This document shows, piece after piece, positions 15,199 through 25,085 of a DNA stretch of 64,000 nt; the first letter of the stretch is position 1; each line of letters starts with the position of its first letter. A program made the position numbers and the translations under genes. The notes under the pieces are model-generated. The model saw nothing but the letters and a program-made list of their open reading frames with translations. It made no database searches and was not told where the DNA came from. Source of the DNA: Proteinivorax hydrogeniformans (lineage in GTDB: Bacteria; Bacillota; Proteinivoracia; Proteinivoracales; Proteinivoracaceae); contig NZ_CP159485.1 in the NCBI RefSeq assembly GCF_040515995.1, positions 496,001-560,000 of the forward strand, in the 5' to 3' direction.

Positions 15199-18000
15199 AT
15201 GAAGCTAAGTATTGCGATGATGGTTAAAAATGAAGAAAAGTATTTGGGAGAATGCTTAGAAAGTTTAAGACCAATAATGGAAAGTATTGACTCGGAAATA
15301 ATTATTGTTGATACAGGTTCCACAGATAACACTGTAGAGATAGCAAAAAAACATACAAATAAAGTCTACTTTCATGAATGGAAAGATGACTTTGCGTATA
15401 TGAGAAATAAGACAATAGAGTACTGCAAAGGAGAATGGATCTTAATATTAGATGCCGATGAAATTGTTGAAAACTGTGATGGGATTATTAAATTTTTAGA
15501 ATCTAAGGAAAGCAACAAGTACAATACAGGAACCATAACAATAAAAAACATAACAACAGGTGACACTAAAAACTATTTTCCCATATTAATGATTAGGTTG
15601 TTTAGAAATAACAAGGAATTATATTATGAAGGGACTATCCATGAGCAGCCTAGATTTAAAAAACCTGTTTGTGAAGTGGACTTAAGTGTTTTCCATTATG
15701 GGTACCTATCAACAGATAAAGAACTTATGGAAATAAAGTTTAAAAGAAATACACAGTTATTAGAAAGAGAGCTTGAAAAAGATCCAACCAATGTATACAA
15801 CTTGTACCAACTTTCCAAGTCTTATGGTATGTATAAAGACCACAAAAAAGCATTGGAATTTTGTCTAAAAGCATTTGAAGCAGCTAAAAGACAAAAGCTG
15901 GATTTAAGCCGACGTATGTATATATACACAAATTTAGCGCTATCATATTACCTATGTAAAGACTATCTTAATGTGGAAAAAATAACAAAAGAGGCGCTAA
16001 AAGTGAGGGGTGGATATTTTGACCTTTACTTTTATCAGGGAAAAGCACAGTTAAGCTTAATGAAATATACAGAAGCAATTAACAGCTTTGAAAAGTATCT
16101 AGATGTCCTTGATAAATATAGTAATGAGAAAATAAAAAAGGATCCTACTGTTGCATATCGGACTTTAAACAGATATGAAGAAGTTTATTTAGATTTATGT
16201 ACGTTATATAGCAAACAAGGTAAACGAAAAAAGGCTCTGAATTTTTTAAAGAAGATGACAAAACAAAACATTAAAGAACTGGCTATAAAGCCTATGATTG
16301 AATTTTATATAGAACAGGATGACTTAGATGGGTTAAAGATTTTTTATGATAATCATATTTACAACAACTGCAACCTACAAAGGCTATTTTATAACCAGCT
16401 AGAAACTCTTTTAACCAATAAAGAGCAAAAGCAACACATAATAGAAGTTTTTAGTGAAGGCGAACCTAGCTATGCCCTTTTGAATAAAGTTAGAAGGTCG
16501 TTGCATGACAAAGAAAAATTGAATTACGAGGAGTTACAGTCGATAAACGATCTTGATTTTAATGAATTGCCTTGGTTTTACGGTGATGTTGTATATGCAC
16601 TTCTAAAAGATAATTATCCTATTATAAAAGCTAATGAAAGAACACTGGAAGTGTACATTAAGTACTTATTAAAAAACCATAAGTTATTTTATAAAGATGC
16701 TCTGAATTATCTACAAAAGAATAAAAGTAATATGGGTATAAATAGCTGTAAAGTAAAAAAAGTATTGGCACATGGGCTTTTAACTTACGCTCATGACCTT
16801 ATCAGCAAAAAAGATTTTTTACTTGCTTGGCAAGCTTATATAGAAAGTGGTACAAGCTATCTTTTAAATGTATATAATAGTAATGTCATTGGACAAGAAA
16901 GGATATATGACTTTAAGACAACTGAGGATCAGTTTATGTATTATATACTAATGGCTAACAGGTATAAATCAAAAAATCAAAAACTACATGTCAAAAACCT
17001 GCGCAAAGCTTTAAAGATTAAGCCGGAAATGAAAAAGGGCATAGAAATAATGTTAGAAGAAATAAAAGCAAAAACTCCAAAAGTTGATGATGAGTTAGAA
17101 AATGCAAAAGAGGAATTAAAACAAAGCATTAATAAATTGGTAGAAAAAGGTCTGCTAAAAGAAGCAAATAAAATATCAGATGAATATAAAAAGTTAGCCG
17201 GTGATGACATCGATTATTACTCAATAAAAGGTGTAATAGCAATGCTTGAGGGAAATTTTAAAATGGCAGAAAAAATGTTAAAAACAGGATTAGAAAAAGG
17301 TGAGAACTTTGATCTGCTATACAATCTTGGATATCTTTATCAATACAATAACCAAAAAGATTTGGCTATAGATTGTTACAAGAAAGCCCTTCATAATACA
17401 CAAGATAATAGCAAAATAGAAGAAGCTCATAATGCACTTGTTCAGCTTGGGGTAAAAGAAAGTAAAGATCAACTTTTACAATCGTTTAATCAAGAAGATT
17501 ATAAAAAAGATGATGGGGCAAATCTAGTTGCTTCAGATGAAATGGAAGAATATAAAAAAAAGTTTAAAAGCAATATACAAGCGCTAATAGAACAAGGAGC
17601 TTTAAAAGAAGCTAACGAAATCCTTATTGAGTATGAAAAAATTGTCGGCGATGATATCGATCTTTACTCTTTTAGAGGGGTTATAGCAATGTTAGAGAAC
17701 GAGTTTACTAAAGCAGAGGCTACCTTTAAAGAGGGGCTAAGCAGGGATAAGAATAGTTTTGATCTACTATATAATTTGGCATACCTATATCAGACTCTTA
17801 ACAAAAAAGAATTGGCAATTAGATACTACAGAGATGCATTAAAAAACTCTAGTACAGAAAGTGAGTCTATAGAAGTGTACAACATTTTAACAGGTTTAGG
17901 GGTAAATGAAAGTGAAAAGGGATTATTAGAAAAAGAGCTAAGTTCCAAGGAAATAATATTTGCAGAGAAGAAACTTAAAGAAAAATATATTCTTTGTTAA
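15199..18000 (+). CDS. Family 2 glycosyltransferase with TPR repeats
   Basis: 933 residues. Residues 1 to about 215 are a GT-A fold: SIAMMVKNEEKYLGECLESL start, VDTGSTDNT, and a LDADE motif (D85, D87) for metal and nucleotide-sugar binding. The rest is helical TPR-type repeats. The last 300 residues hold two ~150-residue copies of one module (about 630-775 and 780-925), each with a GDDID-Y-S..GVIAMLE and FDLLYNL.YLYQ core. The place directly after the flagellins suggests cytosolic glycosylation of flagellin, with the TPR part docking the substrate; that is inference. GT2-TPR proteins also occur in other surface pathways. Confidence 0.8.
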   Translation: MKLSIAMMVKNEEKYLGECLESLRPIMESIDSEIIIVDTGSTDNTVEIAKKHTNKVYFHEWKDDFAYMRNKTIEYCKGEWILILDADEIVENCDGIIKFLESKESNKYNTGTITIKNITTGDTKNYFPILMIRLFRNNKELYYEGTIHEQPRFKKPVCEVDLSVFHYGYLSTDKELMEIKFKRNTQLLERELEKDPTNVYNLYQLSKSYGMYKDHKKALEFCLKAFEAAKRQKLDLSRRMYIYTNLALSYYLCKDYLNVEKITKEALKVRGGYFDLYFYQGKAQLSLMKYTEAINSFEKYLDVLDKYSNEKIKKDPTVAYRTLNRYEEVYLDLCTLYSKQGKRKKALNFLKKMTKQNIKELAIKPMIEFYIEQDDLDGLKIFYDNHIYNNCNLQRLFYNQLETLLTNKEQKQHIIEVFSEGEPSYALLNKVRRSLHDKEKLNYEELQSINDLDFNELPWFYGDVVYALLKDNYPIIKANERTLEVYIKYLLKNHKLFYKDALNYLQKNKSNMGINSCKVKKVLAHGLLTYAHDLISKKDFLLAWQAYIESGTSYLLNVYNSNVIGQERIYDFKTTEDQFMYYILMANRYKSKNQKLHVKNLRKALKIKPEMKKGIEIMLEEIKAKTPKVDDELENAKEELKQSINKLVEKGLLKEANKISDEYKKLAGDDIDYYSIKGVIAMLEGNFKMAEKMLKTGLEKGENFDLLYNLGYLYQYNNQKDLAIDCYKKALHNTQDNSKIEEAHNALVQLGVKESKDQLLQSFNQEDYKKDDGANLVASDEMEEYKKKFKSNIQALIEQGALKEANEILIEYEKIVGDDIDLYSFRGVIAMLENEFTKAEATFKEGLSRDKNSFDLLYNLAYLYQTLNKKELAIRYYRDALKNSSTESESIEVYNILTGLGVNESEKGLLEKELSSKEIIFAEKKLKEKYILC

Positions 18001-18178
18001 AATAATCAAAGAGAAAACTATAAGAAATTTATTTATATCCTTGTAAATCTTCTGGCAATAACCAAAGGTACGGTTATTATCTAACTTGACGCTTGAGCTA
18101 TAACACTAAAAGTAACATGAAATTAGTTTAATTTAAAGTGTAAACATATTTTTAAATAACTTAATTTTTTTAAACATC
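18001..18178. other. Intergenic region with a small stem
   Basis: AT-rich; AATAACC / GGTTATT can pair at about 18056-18078, without a clear T-run. No promoter stands out. Confidence 0.3.
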
Positions 18179-18199
18179 TTGACTTATTGGAGGAAAAAT

Positions 18200-19666
18200 A
18201 TGATTCTTGAGAAGATAAAAAGTATCGATAGTTTAATAGTTACCATTAATAAAGTTTTAGAGAGAGTAATTAAAGGAGAATCTAATAAAATAGAAGCTTT
18301 TGTTGACTGTAGAGAAGCTGTTAATGTTATTTTAGAACAGCTTAAGGCGGAAGAAGCGCCTCCGGAAAATAGCATTAATCAACTTATTCACATTGATAAA
18401 AAATTAGAAGCATTCTCAAAGGAAGACCTAGCCAATAAAGGAAATATAAAAAAACTAATTAGAAAAATAGACTTAGTTCAAAACACCTTAAAAGAGGAAG
18501 TCGATGTAAAGCTAAAGGTGGTTTTTTTCCCTTATAAAGTTTCAATGTGGGACAGTTTAGAAAGTATTTATAAGGCTTTTATAAAAGATAAGAATTGTGA
18601 GGTTAGTGTTGTCCCAATTCCTTATTATCAACTTTCTCAAGAAAAAGCGATCCCAACCTATGAGGGAGACCGTTTTCCAGAAGATATACCTATCACTCAC
18701 TATAGTAAATACAATATTGAAGAAGAGAAACCAGACATTGTTTTTGTACACAATATTTATGACCAATATAATACTATCACACGTGTTGATGAAGAATATT
18801 TTACATCTAACATTAAGAAGTATACTGAAATGCTAGTATATGTGCCTTATCATCTAGCCTCTTTTTTCCCGCCGTACTCAAAAAATACGACATATGCACT
18901 ACCTTCTATTAATAACGTAGATAAAGTTGTTGTGCCAGGTAATTTTTTTAAAAAAATGGCTTTAAGGGATGGAATACCAAAGTCTAAACTTTTAAATTTA
19001 GGGTCACCTAAGATTGATTCTATGGTAAATAACTTAAAAAAAATCAAAATGTATCCTAATGAATGGAAAGAAAAACTTGATGGTAAAACAGTATATGTTT
19101 TAGATACAGGGTGTTTATATTTTGTTGAGGATCCCTTTGCCAGAATAGAGGAGATAACGAATATACTAAATATAACAAATGCAACCCAAAAGAGCGCCGT
19201 GATCTGGCGGCCTCATCCACTGACTAGAATCTCAATATTGAAGTATATTCCCCAACTATTAAAATATTATGATGACTTAATAGAGAACAAGATTAAAAAC
19301 AAGAATGGTATTTATAATAAAGTTATCTTTGATGAAACCGATAATTACTTATATGCATTAAATGCTGCTGATGTATTGATTGCAAGAAATGGATCTTTAA
19401 TGAGAGTTTATACCCTTACTGGAAAGAAAATCATCTTACTTAACGATAAAATGCCAAAAGGTTCAGCGGTACAAAACAATGTTTTTTATTATTTTTATAA
19501 TAAAAAAGAGTCAATGCACGAACTTGTTGAGAAAATTAATGAAGGATACGACCCACTAGCTAAAAATCGAAAAGAATTAGCTGCTAAAATCTATAAAAAT
19601 ACAGATGGAACTTGCGGAGAGAAAGTTTATGCGACTACAAAGAAGATAATGTTAAAAAGGTCATAG
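18200..19666 (+). CDS. CDP-glycerol glycerophosphotransferase-like protein
   Basis: 488 residues from ATG 18200, which follows TTGGAGGAAAAAT; an in-frame TTG at 18179 has no ribosome site. About 110 N-terminal residues are helical and acidic, followed by a GT-B-like domain. Seen features: VVFFPYKVSMWDSLESIYKA at its start, a central NVDKVVVPGNFFKK segment, and WRPHPLTR and ARNGSLMRVYTLTGKKII near the donor site. The pattern fits the TagB/TagF-SpsB family that transfers polyol phosphates. Beside flagellins such proteins may decorate flagellin or surface glycans; the substrate cannot be read from sequence. Confidence 0.65.
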   Translation: MILEKIKSIDSLIVTINKVLERVIKGESNKIEAFVDCREAVNVILEQLKAEEAPPENSINQLIHIDKKLEAFSKEDLANKGNIKKLIRKIDLVQNTLKEEVDVKLKVVFFPYKVSMWDSLESIYKAFIKDKNCEVSVVPIPYYQLSQEKAIPTYEGDRFPEDIPITHYSKYNIEEEKPDIVFVHNIYDQYNTITRVDEEYFTSNIKKYTEMLVYVPYHLASFFPPYSKNTTYALPSINNVDKVVVPGNFFKKMALRDGIPKSKLLNLGSPKIDSMVNNLKKIKMYPNEWKEKLDGKTVYVLDTGCLYFVEDPFARIEEITNILNITNATQKSAVIWRPHPLTRISILKYIPQLLKYYDDLIENKIKNKNGIYNKVIFDETDNYLYALNAADVLIARNGSLMRVYTLTGKKIILLNDKMPKGSAVQNNVFYYFYNKKESMHELVEKINEGYDPLAKNRKELAAKIYKNTDGTCGEKVYATTKKIMLKRS

Positions 19667-19949
19667 TGCTTTAGTCACAATATGGATCTACTATATAAGG
19701 AATTCTAAAATATTAAGCAATACGAGAGTAGAGCGCATTATACTATGAGTTGTAATGTGTAGATGATTATAATTTCAGTATAAGAAGAAAAAGAGGTTGA
19801 ATTACTATGAATCCAACCTCTCCATAAATTAATCCATAACTAAAATAGCCATCTGAGGGTATAGGGGTAATAAGGTATCGTAAGATTAGAGAAAAACATT
19901 TTTTTACGTTATTTAAATACTAAAATGTGGCCGAAAGGAGCTGTATTTC
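19667..19949. other. Intergenic region with an inverted repeat
   Basis: AGAGGTTG (19792-19799) and CAACCTCT (19814-19821) form a stem with a 14-base loop, no T-run after it. Otherwise nothing recognised. Confidence 0.35.
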
Positions 19950-20324
19950 ATGAACATAGAAAACTACGAAGAAGTACTGAAGCAGGTTTTTGACCTATCA
20001 GGGACATTACAGGAAGCTCTTGTGAGTGTTAATGTAATGTTAGAAGATGGGCAGATACAAGATGCTGTTACTGTTACTGATGACATCAAAGCAGCGCTAG
20101 AATCAATTGATGATTCGTTAGAGCCAGTATTAGAAGAGCTGCAAGCTAGAAATCTATCAAATATAACTACAGAGCTAAAAGAACAAGTAACTAAGGCTAA
20201 GGTTGATTTAGCAATGGATAATAGTGATAAGTTGAAGGAAGATTTAAAGAATGAAATATTTCCTAAGTACATTGTGTGGAAGGAAGAGGTTGATAAGGTT
20301 TTAAAACCTTATGTTATGCAATAA
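19950..20324 (+). CDS. Small acidic helical protein
   Basis: 124 residues, ribosome site AAAGGAG. Predicted all alpha, strongly acidic, without motifs I recognise. Its plan (repeated ~25-residue helices with ALESIDDSLEPVLEEL) resembles the N-terminal helical part of the CDP-glycerol transferase-like protein just upstream, which hints at a shared module or partner role in the same modification pathway. Function unknown. Confidence 0.6.
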   Translation: MNIENYEEVLKQVFDLSGTLQEALVSVNVMLEDGQIQDAVTVTDDIKAALESIDDSLEPVLEELQARNLSNITTELKEQVTKAKVDLAMDNSDKLKEDLKNEIFPKYIVWKEEVDKVLKPYVMQ

Positions 20325-20472
20325 ATGCATAATCATCACTACAAAGGCTGAGGGGATAATCCTTCGGTCTTTTAGTATATCCAACTCTACCATGGATCTT
20401 TTAGTTTGAGAAAAGCTTATTTTTTTGTAACAGATGTGTAACAGGGGGACAGGAATGCTCATCCCCATCTCC

Positions 20473-20540
20473 GGTAACAGAAGGGACAGGTACGACTGTA
20501 CGCAGAGAGGCGCTAGCAGCATACCGGTCCCTTTGTTACC
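20473..20540. repeat. 68-bp palindrome, family J copy 1
   Basis: Ends GGTAACA-G-AAGGGAC and GGTCCCTT-TGTTACC pair across the unit; the inside holds GTACGACTGTAC and GCTAGCAGC. Other copies at 21271-21338 and 30038-30108. Seen only in the 20-30 kb zone, unlike the island repeats. Confidence 0.8.
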
Positions 20541-20550
20541 TGGGCGTGTA

Positions 20551-20613
20551 TAACAGGGGGACAGGAACCTTGTTACATTTTCCATGTATAACAGGGGGAC
20601 AGGAACTTTGTTA
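20551..20613. repeat. Two short GTTACA-type palindromes, family I
   Basis: Two 25-bp units TAACAGGGGGACAGGAAC..TTGTTA (20551-20575 and 20589-20613) in direct order. Further copies or remnants at 21147-21171, 21351-21375, 25534-25558, 26052-26075, 26990-27016, 29962-29978 and 29982-30006. They share TAACA/TGTTA ends with the 68-bp units and probably belong to the same REP-like family. Confidence 0.75.
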
Positions 20614-20923
20614 CATTTTCCATGCAGAACAAAACCACCTAGAACTCCTGACCAACTGACCAACTTTCTGCTGCACTATTCCCCGTCAGTTTATGATTAG
20701 CAATATATTTCCGGGTTTGTAGGGGAGCAGTACCTGCTCCCGCACCTAACGTTTGCGGTCTAAAGCGGACAGCTACTGAGGTCCCAAATTGGTATCAAAT
20801 CCAGACCCCGATGGACTCATATGGTATAATATTATTAATAGGAGGAAAATAAAGCAAATTTTAAAAAACTAAGAAAACAAGAGTAAATGCAAGAAAAACT
20901 AATATTATATAGGGGGAATTTAT

Positions 20924-21139
20924 GTGGATATTACTAGTCAATCAAAAGAGGAAACAATTAAAGAAACAGAAAGATTTAAAGCAATCACTAATAATTCCTT
21001 TGATATTTTAACTATAACGGCAAAAGATGGTACTATTTTGTTTGAAAGTCTTGCTACCGAAAGGGTTTTAGGGTATAAAGCAGGAAAAGGAGTAGGGAAA
21101 AATATACTTGAATTTGTGCATCCTGATGATAGGGTATAA
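20924..21139 (+). pseudogene. PAS-domain sensor fragment cut off at a repeat
   Basis: 71 residues from GTG 20924 (GGGGGAA before it). A short helix leads into a PAS domain (FKAITNNSFDILTITAKDGTILFESLATERVLGYKAGKGVGKNILEFVHPDD). The frame stops 8 bases before a GTAACAGGGGGACAGG unit, exactly where a PAS domain would continue. No continuation is found beyond the repeat. It is most likely the 5' remnant of a sensor kinase or diguanylate cyclase gene. Confidence 0.7.
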
Positions 21140-21270
21140 AAACCTGTAACAGGGGGACAGGAACTTTGTTACATTTTTACCTAACATTTTGTTGTTGAGC
21201 TGTTTCTTTTTTTATTCTTTGTTCTCTGGTAACAAAGTGCTAGCTGCTTTTAATGCTCAACCCCATCTCC

Positions 21271-21338
21271 GTTAACAGAAGGGACAGGTACGACTGTACG
21301 CTGAGAGGCGCTAGCAGCATACCGGTCCCTTTGTTACC
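21271..21338. repeat. 68-bp palindrome, family J copy 2
   Basis: Same unit as 20473-20540, starting GTTAACAGAAGGGACAGG and ending GGTCCCTTTGTTACC. Confidence 0.8.
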
Positions 21339-21375
21339 TGGGTAGTAGAATAACAGGGAGACAGGAACATTGTTA

Positions 21376-21960
21376 CATTTTATATCGGTTATGCAATGAC
21401 GTACCTAGCTTGATACTCTGAGGTTTTTGTTTTAAGAACTAGCTTTTGAATCCAGAAATATTTTACATAACACTAAAACCAAGAATCATCACAATGGGAG
21501 AGTCTAGCAATGATTTAACAACCGTTCAGCAACTGCTTGACCATGGGCTTAAAGGTTAATGTCTTTACAGTGTACGCCCTTACAGTGCGTGTTTTTACCG
21601 TGGGAAAGCTCTTTTGTTTCCAAGGTCGGTCTTAAAATTGTCAATTCACCCTTGAATTCAACCGGCCCTTAATAACCGTGCGTTTTACTGTGGGTAAACA
21701 AAGCTTTTGAACTTATGGATTGACAATTTTAAAACCCAGTTGGATATAAGATGGTTAGGATTGTTGGATAGGCAAAACTCTTAGGGGGATTTTCTTTAAG
21801 GAGTATAAAGACGGGAATCTTACATGCTTATATACTAAAACACTGTTTTCTAAAAAGGCATATTCAAGGGTCTTTTTTTTAGCTTAAATTTTATGCAGTC
21901 TTGGGAACTGTTAGCAACACCGTTGAACTATAAAAATATTTCAAACAGGAAATGATTAGT
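21376..21960. repeat. Non-coding region with a segment duplicated at 27 kb
   Basis: About 21382-21615 is repeated nearly unchanged at about 27023-27265 (starting ATCGGTTATGCAATGACGTACC, containing AACTGCTTGACCATGGGC and ending in a TTTACAGTG...TTACCGTGGG set). The remainder to 21960 shows no gene; several TTTACAGTG/TTTACCGTG words recur within it. Confidence 0.7.
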
Positions 21961-21962
21961 GT

Positions 21963-21991
21963 TTGACAGTACAAACCATAATTGGTATAAT
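21963..21991 (+). promoter_or_regulatory. Consensus sigma-A promoter of the accessory operon
   Basis: Perfect TTGACA (21963-21968), 17-bp spacer, perfect TATAAT (21986-21991), 40 bases before the next start codon. Strong constitutive promoter by sequence. Confidence 0.85.
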
Positions 21992-22030
21992 ATAAAATAA
22001 CGTCAGCAGCTTAAATCATGGAGGGGTTTT

Positions 22031-22924
22031 ATGCAACAAAAAGTTGTTTTATTAAAGGAAGAGAAAAAAATATTTGAAATGAAAGTAAAGCCTGCAAAGC
22101 ATAGTAAATTAGGAGAATTAGACATAATAATTAATTCAGGCAAAGGATTATATTTTGATCATGTTATTTTAGGTGATTATTTTAGAGAATATAAGTTGCC
22201 AGATCAAGAGGTTAACTCCCTAAGTTGGCATGGGTATTATGAAAACTGCGGCAGCGACAGTATATTAAAAGCCCCCGTTGTACATATAAAAAGTCATGGT
22301 AGAAAGATTGATAAAGTGAATCATTTAGGCAGTATTAATATGGCAGAACCCATTGCCATTCCGGTGTGTAGCATTTATGTACCTAATAATTTATCTACTG
22401 AAGGTATAGGTTCTACAAAGAAGCAGGGAGAGAAAAATTCTTATATTGATATAGAAGATACTGAGGCTTCTGTATCTAGCAGGTACGATTTTTTCATATT
22501 ACCGAAAGAAATTCCAGTTTACAAATTCAAAGGTAGCCCACTGATGTGTTTTTATAAATTTGCTGACCTAGAATTATTTAATAGTCCAAATAAGGGATTT
22601 AACATAATCCGTAAGCCCGATATATTGGATGATATTAAAGGGGGAACTAATGGTATCTTAGTAAGATTGGTAAGAAATCCGGCAGATATACATAAGCATT
22701 CTGATGATGGAAAGCAGATATTTCATGAAGTAAGCCATAAATTTTCACTTATTATTAATGATCCTAATGATATATACAACAAAATGGCCGGTAGAAATGT
22801 TATCGAGGTCAATAAAGAGAACAAATCAACGGAAGTTTACCATTTAAAAGATGCCCATGAGGATGCCATAAACTTTAAACCCAAATTGCAGCTTAAAATC
22901 TGGGATGGGTTTGGGAATAGTTAG
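22031..22924 (+). CDS. Uncharacterised protein in the HsdM/HsdS-like cluster
   Basis: 297 residues, GGAGG ribosome site, driven by a consensus promoter. I do not recognise the family. It looks globular and soluble, mixed alpha/beta, with no membrane segment or signal peptide. Clusters such as HGYYENCG, HIKSHGR and HKHSDDGKQIFHEVSHKF are rich in His and could bind metal, but no known catalytic motif is evident. An HsdS-like and an HsdM-like gene follow, so a role in the same defence-type system is possible, though 146 bases and a possible second promoter separate them. Confidence 0.6.
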   Translation: MQQKVVLLKEEKKIFEMKVKPAKHSKLGELDIIINSGKGLYFDHVILGDYFREYKLPDQEVNSLSWHGYYENCGSDSILKAPVVHIKSHGRKIDKVNHLGSINMAEPIAIPVCSIYVPNNLSTEGIGSTKKQGEKNSYIDIEDTEASVSSRYDFFILPKEIPVYKFKGSPLMCFYKFADLELFNSPNKGFNIIRKPDILDDIKGGTNGILVRLVRNPADIHKHSDDGKQIFHEVSHKFSLIINDPNDIYNKMAGRNVIEVNKENKSTEVYHLKDAHEDAINFKPKLQLKIWDGFGNS

Positions 22925-23070
22925 TGTATGGTTATAAAAGAAAAAATTACTATAGTGAGCGTTTAAGTTCTAAGGCGGATGTTAAAAGGGTTTTATTTTT
23001 TTTCAAACATTTTGTTATATAAAAAATATTTCCAAAGAGAAATTGAATAATAAAAAAGAGGTGACGTGTT

Positions 23071-23661
23071 GTGAAAATTTCGCAGGTAGCTAAAATGATT
23101 CACTCAGGGCAAATTATTACCAGAGTGGAGGCTAAAGAGCAAGCTGGAGACGAAGTTATTGATGAAAAAAAAGTGCTTGTACCTAAGGCGATTTCAAATG
23201 GGAGGGTTATTGCTTCAGAGCTTGGTAAGGTTAAGTTAAAAAAGCATGTCAACAAAAAAAGAATAACCCTAAAAGGGGATATTTGTGTAAAGTTGTCTAA
23301 TCCATATGATGTAACCTATATAAAAAGTGAAGATGAAGGGTTGGTAGTGCCGTCATTCTGTGCCATTATCAGGAGTTTAGATACTACTAAAATTGATCCT
23401 TGGTTTTTAACCGCTTTTCTTAACACAGACTATATTGTGGAACTTTTAAAATCAAGGGTGTCGGGGTCTGTGATGCCGATGATAAAAATTGCCGATCTTA
23501 AGGAGTTAGAGATACCTAATATTTCTATAGAAAAACAAAGGGAAGTAGGGCAAGCTTTTGCGATAAGCACCGAAAAACAACAAGTCTTACAACAAATCCA
23601 AGAAAATGAGAACAACATCATTAAATCCATTGTTGTTAACGCTGTTAAGGAGGCAAAGTAG
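23071..23661 (+). CDS. Type I restriction specificity-like protein, single TRD
   Basis: 196 residues from GTG 23071 after AGAGGTGA. One target-recognition-like domain (roughly 60-150: ..LKGDICVKLSNPYDVTYIKSEDEGLVVPSFCAIIRS..DPWFLTAFLNTDYIVELL..GSVMPMIKIADLKELEIPNIS) plus one helical conserved region (IEKQREVGQAFAISTEKQQVLQQIQENENNI). Full HsdS has two TRDs; half-size proteins act as dimers in some systems (e.g. BcgI-like or split S subunits). The next gene starts one base after its stop codon, so it forms a tight pair with the HsdM-like gene. Confidence 0.75.
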   Translation: MKISQVAKMIHSGQIITRVEAKEQAGDEVIDEKKVLVPKAISNGRVIASELGKVKLKKHVNKKRITLKGDICVKLSNPYDVTYIKSEDEGLVVPSFCAIIRSLDTTKIDPWFLTAFLNTDYIVELLKSRVSGSVMPMIKIADLKELEIPNISIEKQREVGQAFAISTEKQQVLQQIQENENNIIKSIVVNAVKEAK

Positions 23662-23662
23662 C

Positions 23663-25063
23663 ATGGATAGAAAGCAAGAAATATCTAAAACATTTGACTA
23701 TATTTATAAAAAATTTTGCACGAGGAATTTAAGGGAAGCAACAAAAAATGAACCAATGCCTGTAGCGTTATTGTTTATGTTTTTGAAATACGTATCAGAT
23801 AACAAGGATAGATTGGGGCTTGAATTTGAGGAAAAGTATGAGTTTGATTTCTTGACTCTAATTTATGACAAAAAAATATCTTATAGGGATTTAATTGAGC
23901 ATATAGCTAAGGTAGAAAGGCAGTTAGGGTTCTATAATGGCATTTTAAAAAAGTTTGCACAAAGCAGTGATTTGTCAAGCTTCGGAGATGATATAGTTGA
24001 AGTGCTGGAGGAAATAAATTTATTAAACCTTAAAAGCGAAGGGAAAAGTAGGTTGGTGTACGATGTGGTTGTAGAATATTTTTCAGCCCAATCTACAAAG
24101 GAGCTTAGATTCCCAGATGAATCAATAACAAATATAAGTTTATCCAAACTAATAGCAAGGGTCTCTGATGTTAATGAAGGTATGACGATATATGACTTTT
24201 CTGTGGGCTATGGAACTACCTTAATCGAAGCTACTAGAGGGCATAGGTGTAAGCTATATGCTCAAGACAAAGATTTAGCCAGTGCTGCTGTGGCAATTAT
24301 GTTGATGGTTATGAGTGAAAATAGGGATGCTACGGTTTACTGTGATGACTCAATATTTAATCCGTTGACATTAATAGAAAAAGACATGACATTTGATAGG
24401 GTTGTAGCAGTACCGCCCTTTGGGATTAAGATCGACAGTTTAGATAGCAATAAAGCCAAAGAGTTGGAAAACTCCTTTATTTATGGTTCAAATTTTAAAA
24501 TAAGAGGAGATTTTATATTTGCAAGACATCTATTGGTAGCTTTAAAGGAAGGAGGTATAGGTTCTATTATCATGCCAATGGGGACACTTTTTAGAAAGGG
24601 GGAGGAAGGTAAACTAAGAAAAAAGCTTTTAGATGATAACTATATTGATACTGTAGTGGAGTTACCAGAGGGTATAATCCAAGGAACAGCTATAAAGGTA
24701 GCCTTGGTAAATTTCAAAAAGGGCAGAACTGATGAAGATGTATTTATAGTTGACTTAAGCAAAGAAAAAACAAAGCACTACTTCGAGCCCGACGGCAGGG
24801 CAAGTAAAAAGATCAAAGATAGCGCTTTACAAGACATATCTAAACTAATACTTCAAAAGAAAGAAATAAAAGGAATAGCTAAACTCGTGGACAAAAAAGA
24901 AATTTACAATAACGACACAAACCTATGCGCAGGCGTCTACATGCCTCCAGAGTTAGAAGACCTGACCGTTGATAATGTAGAACATTTGATGGAGAAAAAT
25001 AATAAGTTGTATAAGGAGCTATATAGGTTGGATGAGGAGTTTAGGGGTGTGGTGGAAAAGTAA
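23663..25063 (+). CDS. HsdM-like N6-adenine methylase with altered motif IV
   Basis: 466 residues from ATG 23663. An N-terminal helical HsdM-type domain is followed by an SAM-binding Rossmann domain: motif I reads YDFSVGYGTT, and motif IV reads AVPPFG where active enzymes have (N/D/S)PP(Y/F). The catalytic Asn is thus Val250. The rest (FARHLLVALKEGGIGSIIMPMGTLFRKGEEGKLRKKLLDDNYIDTVVELPEGI) is well conserved, so the gene is not simply decaying. It may bind SAM or DNA without methylating. No HsdR gene is near. Confidence 0.78.
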   Translation: MDRKQEISKTFDYIYKKFCTRNLREATKNEPMPVALLFMFLKYVSDNKDRLGLEFEEKYEFDFLTLIYDKKISYRDLIEHIAKVERQLGFYNGILKKFAQSSDLSSFGDDIVEVLEEINLLNLKSEGKSRLVYDVVVEYFSAQSTKELRFPDESITNISLSKLIARVSDVNEGMTIYDFSVGYGTTLIEATRGHRCKLYAQDKDLASAAVAIMLMVMSENRDATVYCDDSIFNPLTLIEKDMTFDRVVAVPPFGIKIDSLDSNKAKELENSFIYGSNFKIRGDFIFARHLLVALKEGGIGSIIMPMGTLFRKGEEGKLRKKLLDDNYIDTVVELPEGIIQGTAIKVALVNFKKGRTDEDVFIVDLSKEKTKHYFEPDGRASKKIKDSALQDISKLILQKKEIKGIAKLVDKKEIYNNDTNLCAGVYMPPELEDLTVDNVEHLMEKNNKLYKELYRLDEEFRGVVEK

Positions 25064-25085
25064 AGATAAAAAAGGAGGAGTTAGT

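Larger units (their letters stand above)
20325..20923. repeat. Repeat-rich gap with GTAACA-type palindromes
   Basis: Contains a 68-bp palindrome (20473-20540), three GTAACAGGGGGACAGGAA units (20439-20457, 20551-20575, 20589-20613) and one CTGCTCCC double-hairpin block (20719-20815). A plausible -10/ribosome site for the PAS fragment follows (TATAATATT about 20824, AGGGGGAA 20911). Confidence 0.75.

Noticed and set aside
23606-23662. Longer HsdM-like start overlapping the HsdS-like gene
   Set aside because: No ribosome site for it; ATG 23663 follows AAGGAGG and gives the usual HsdM beginning.
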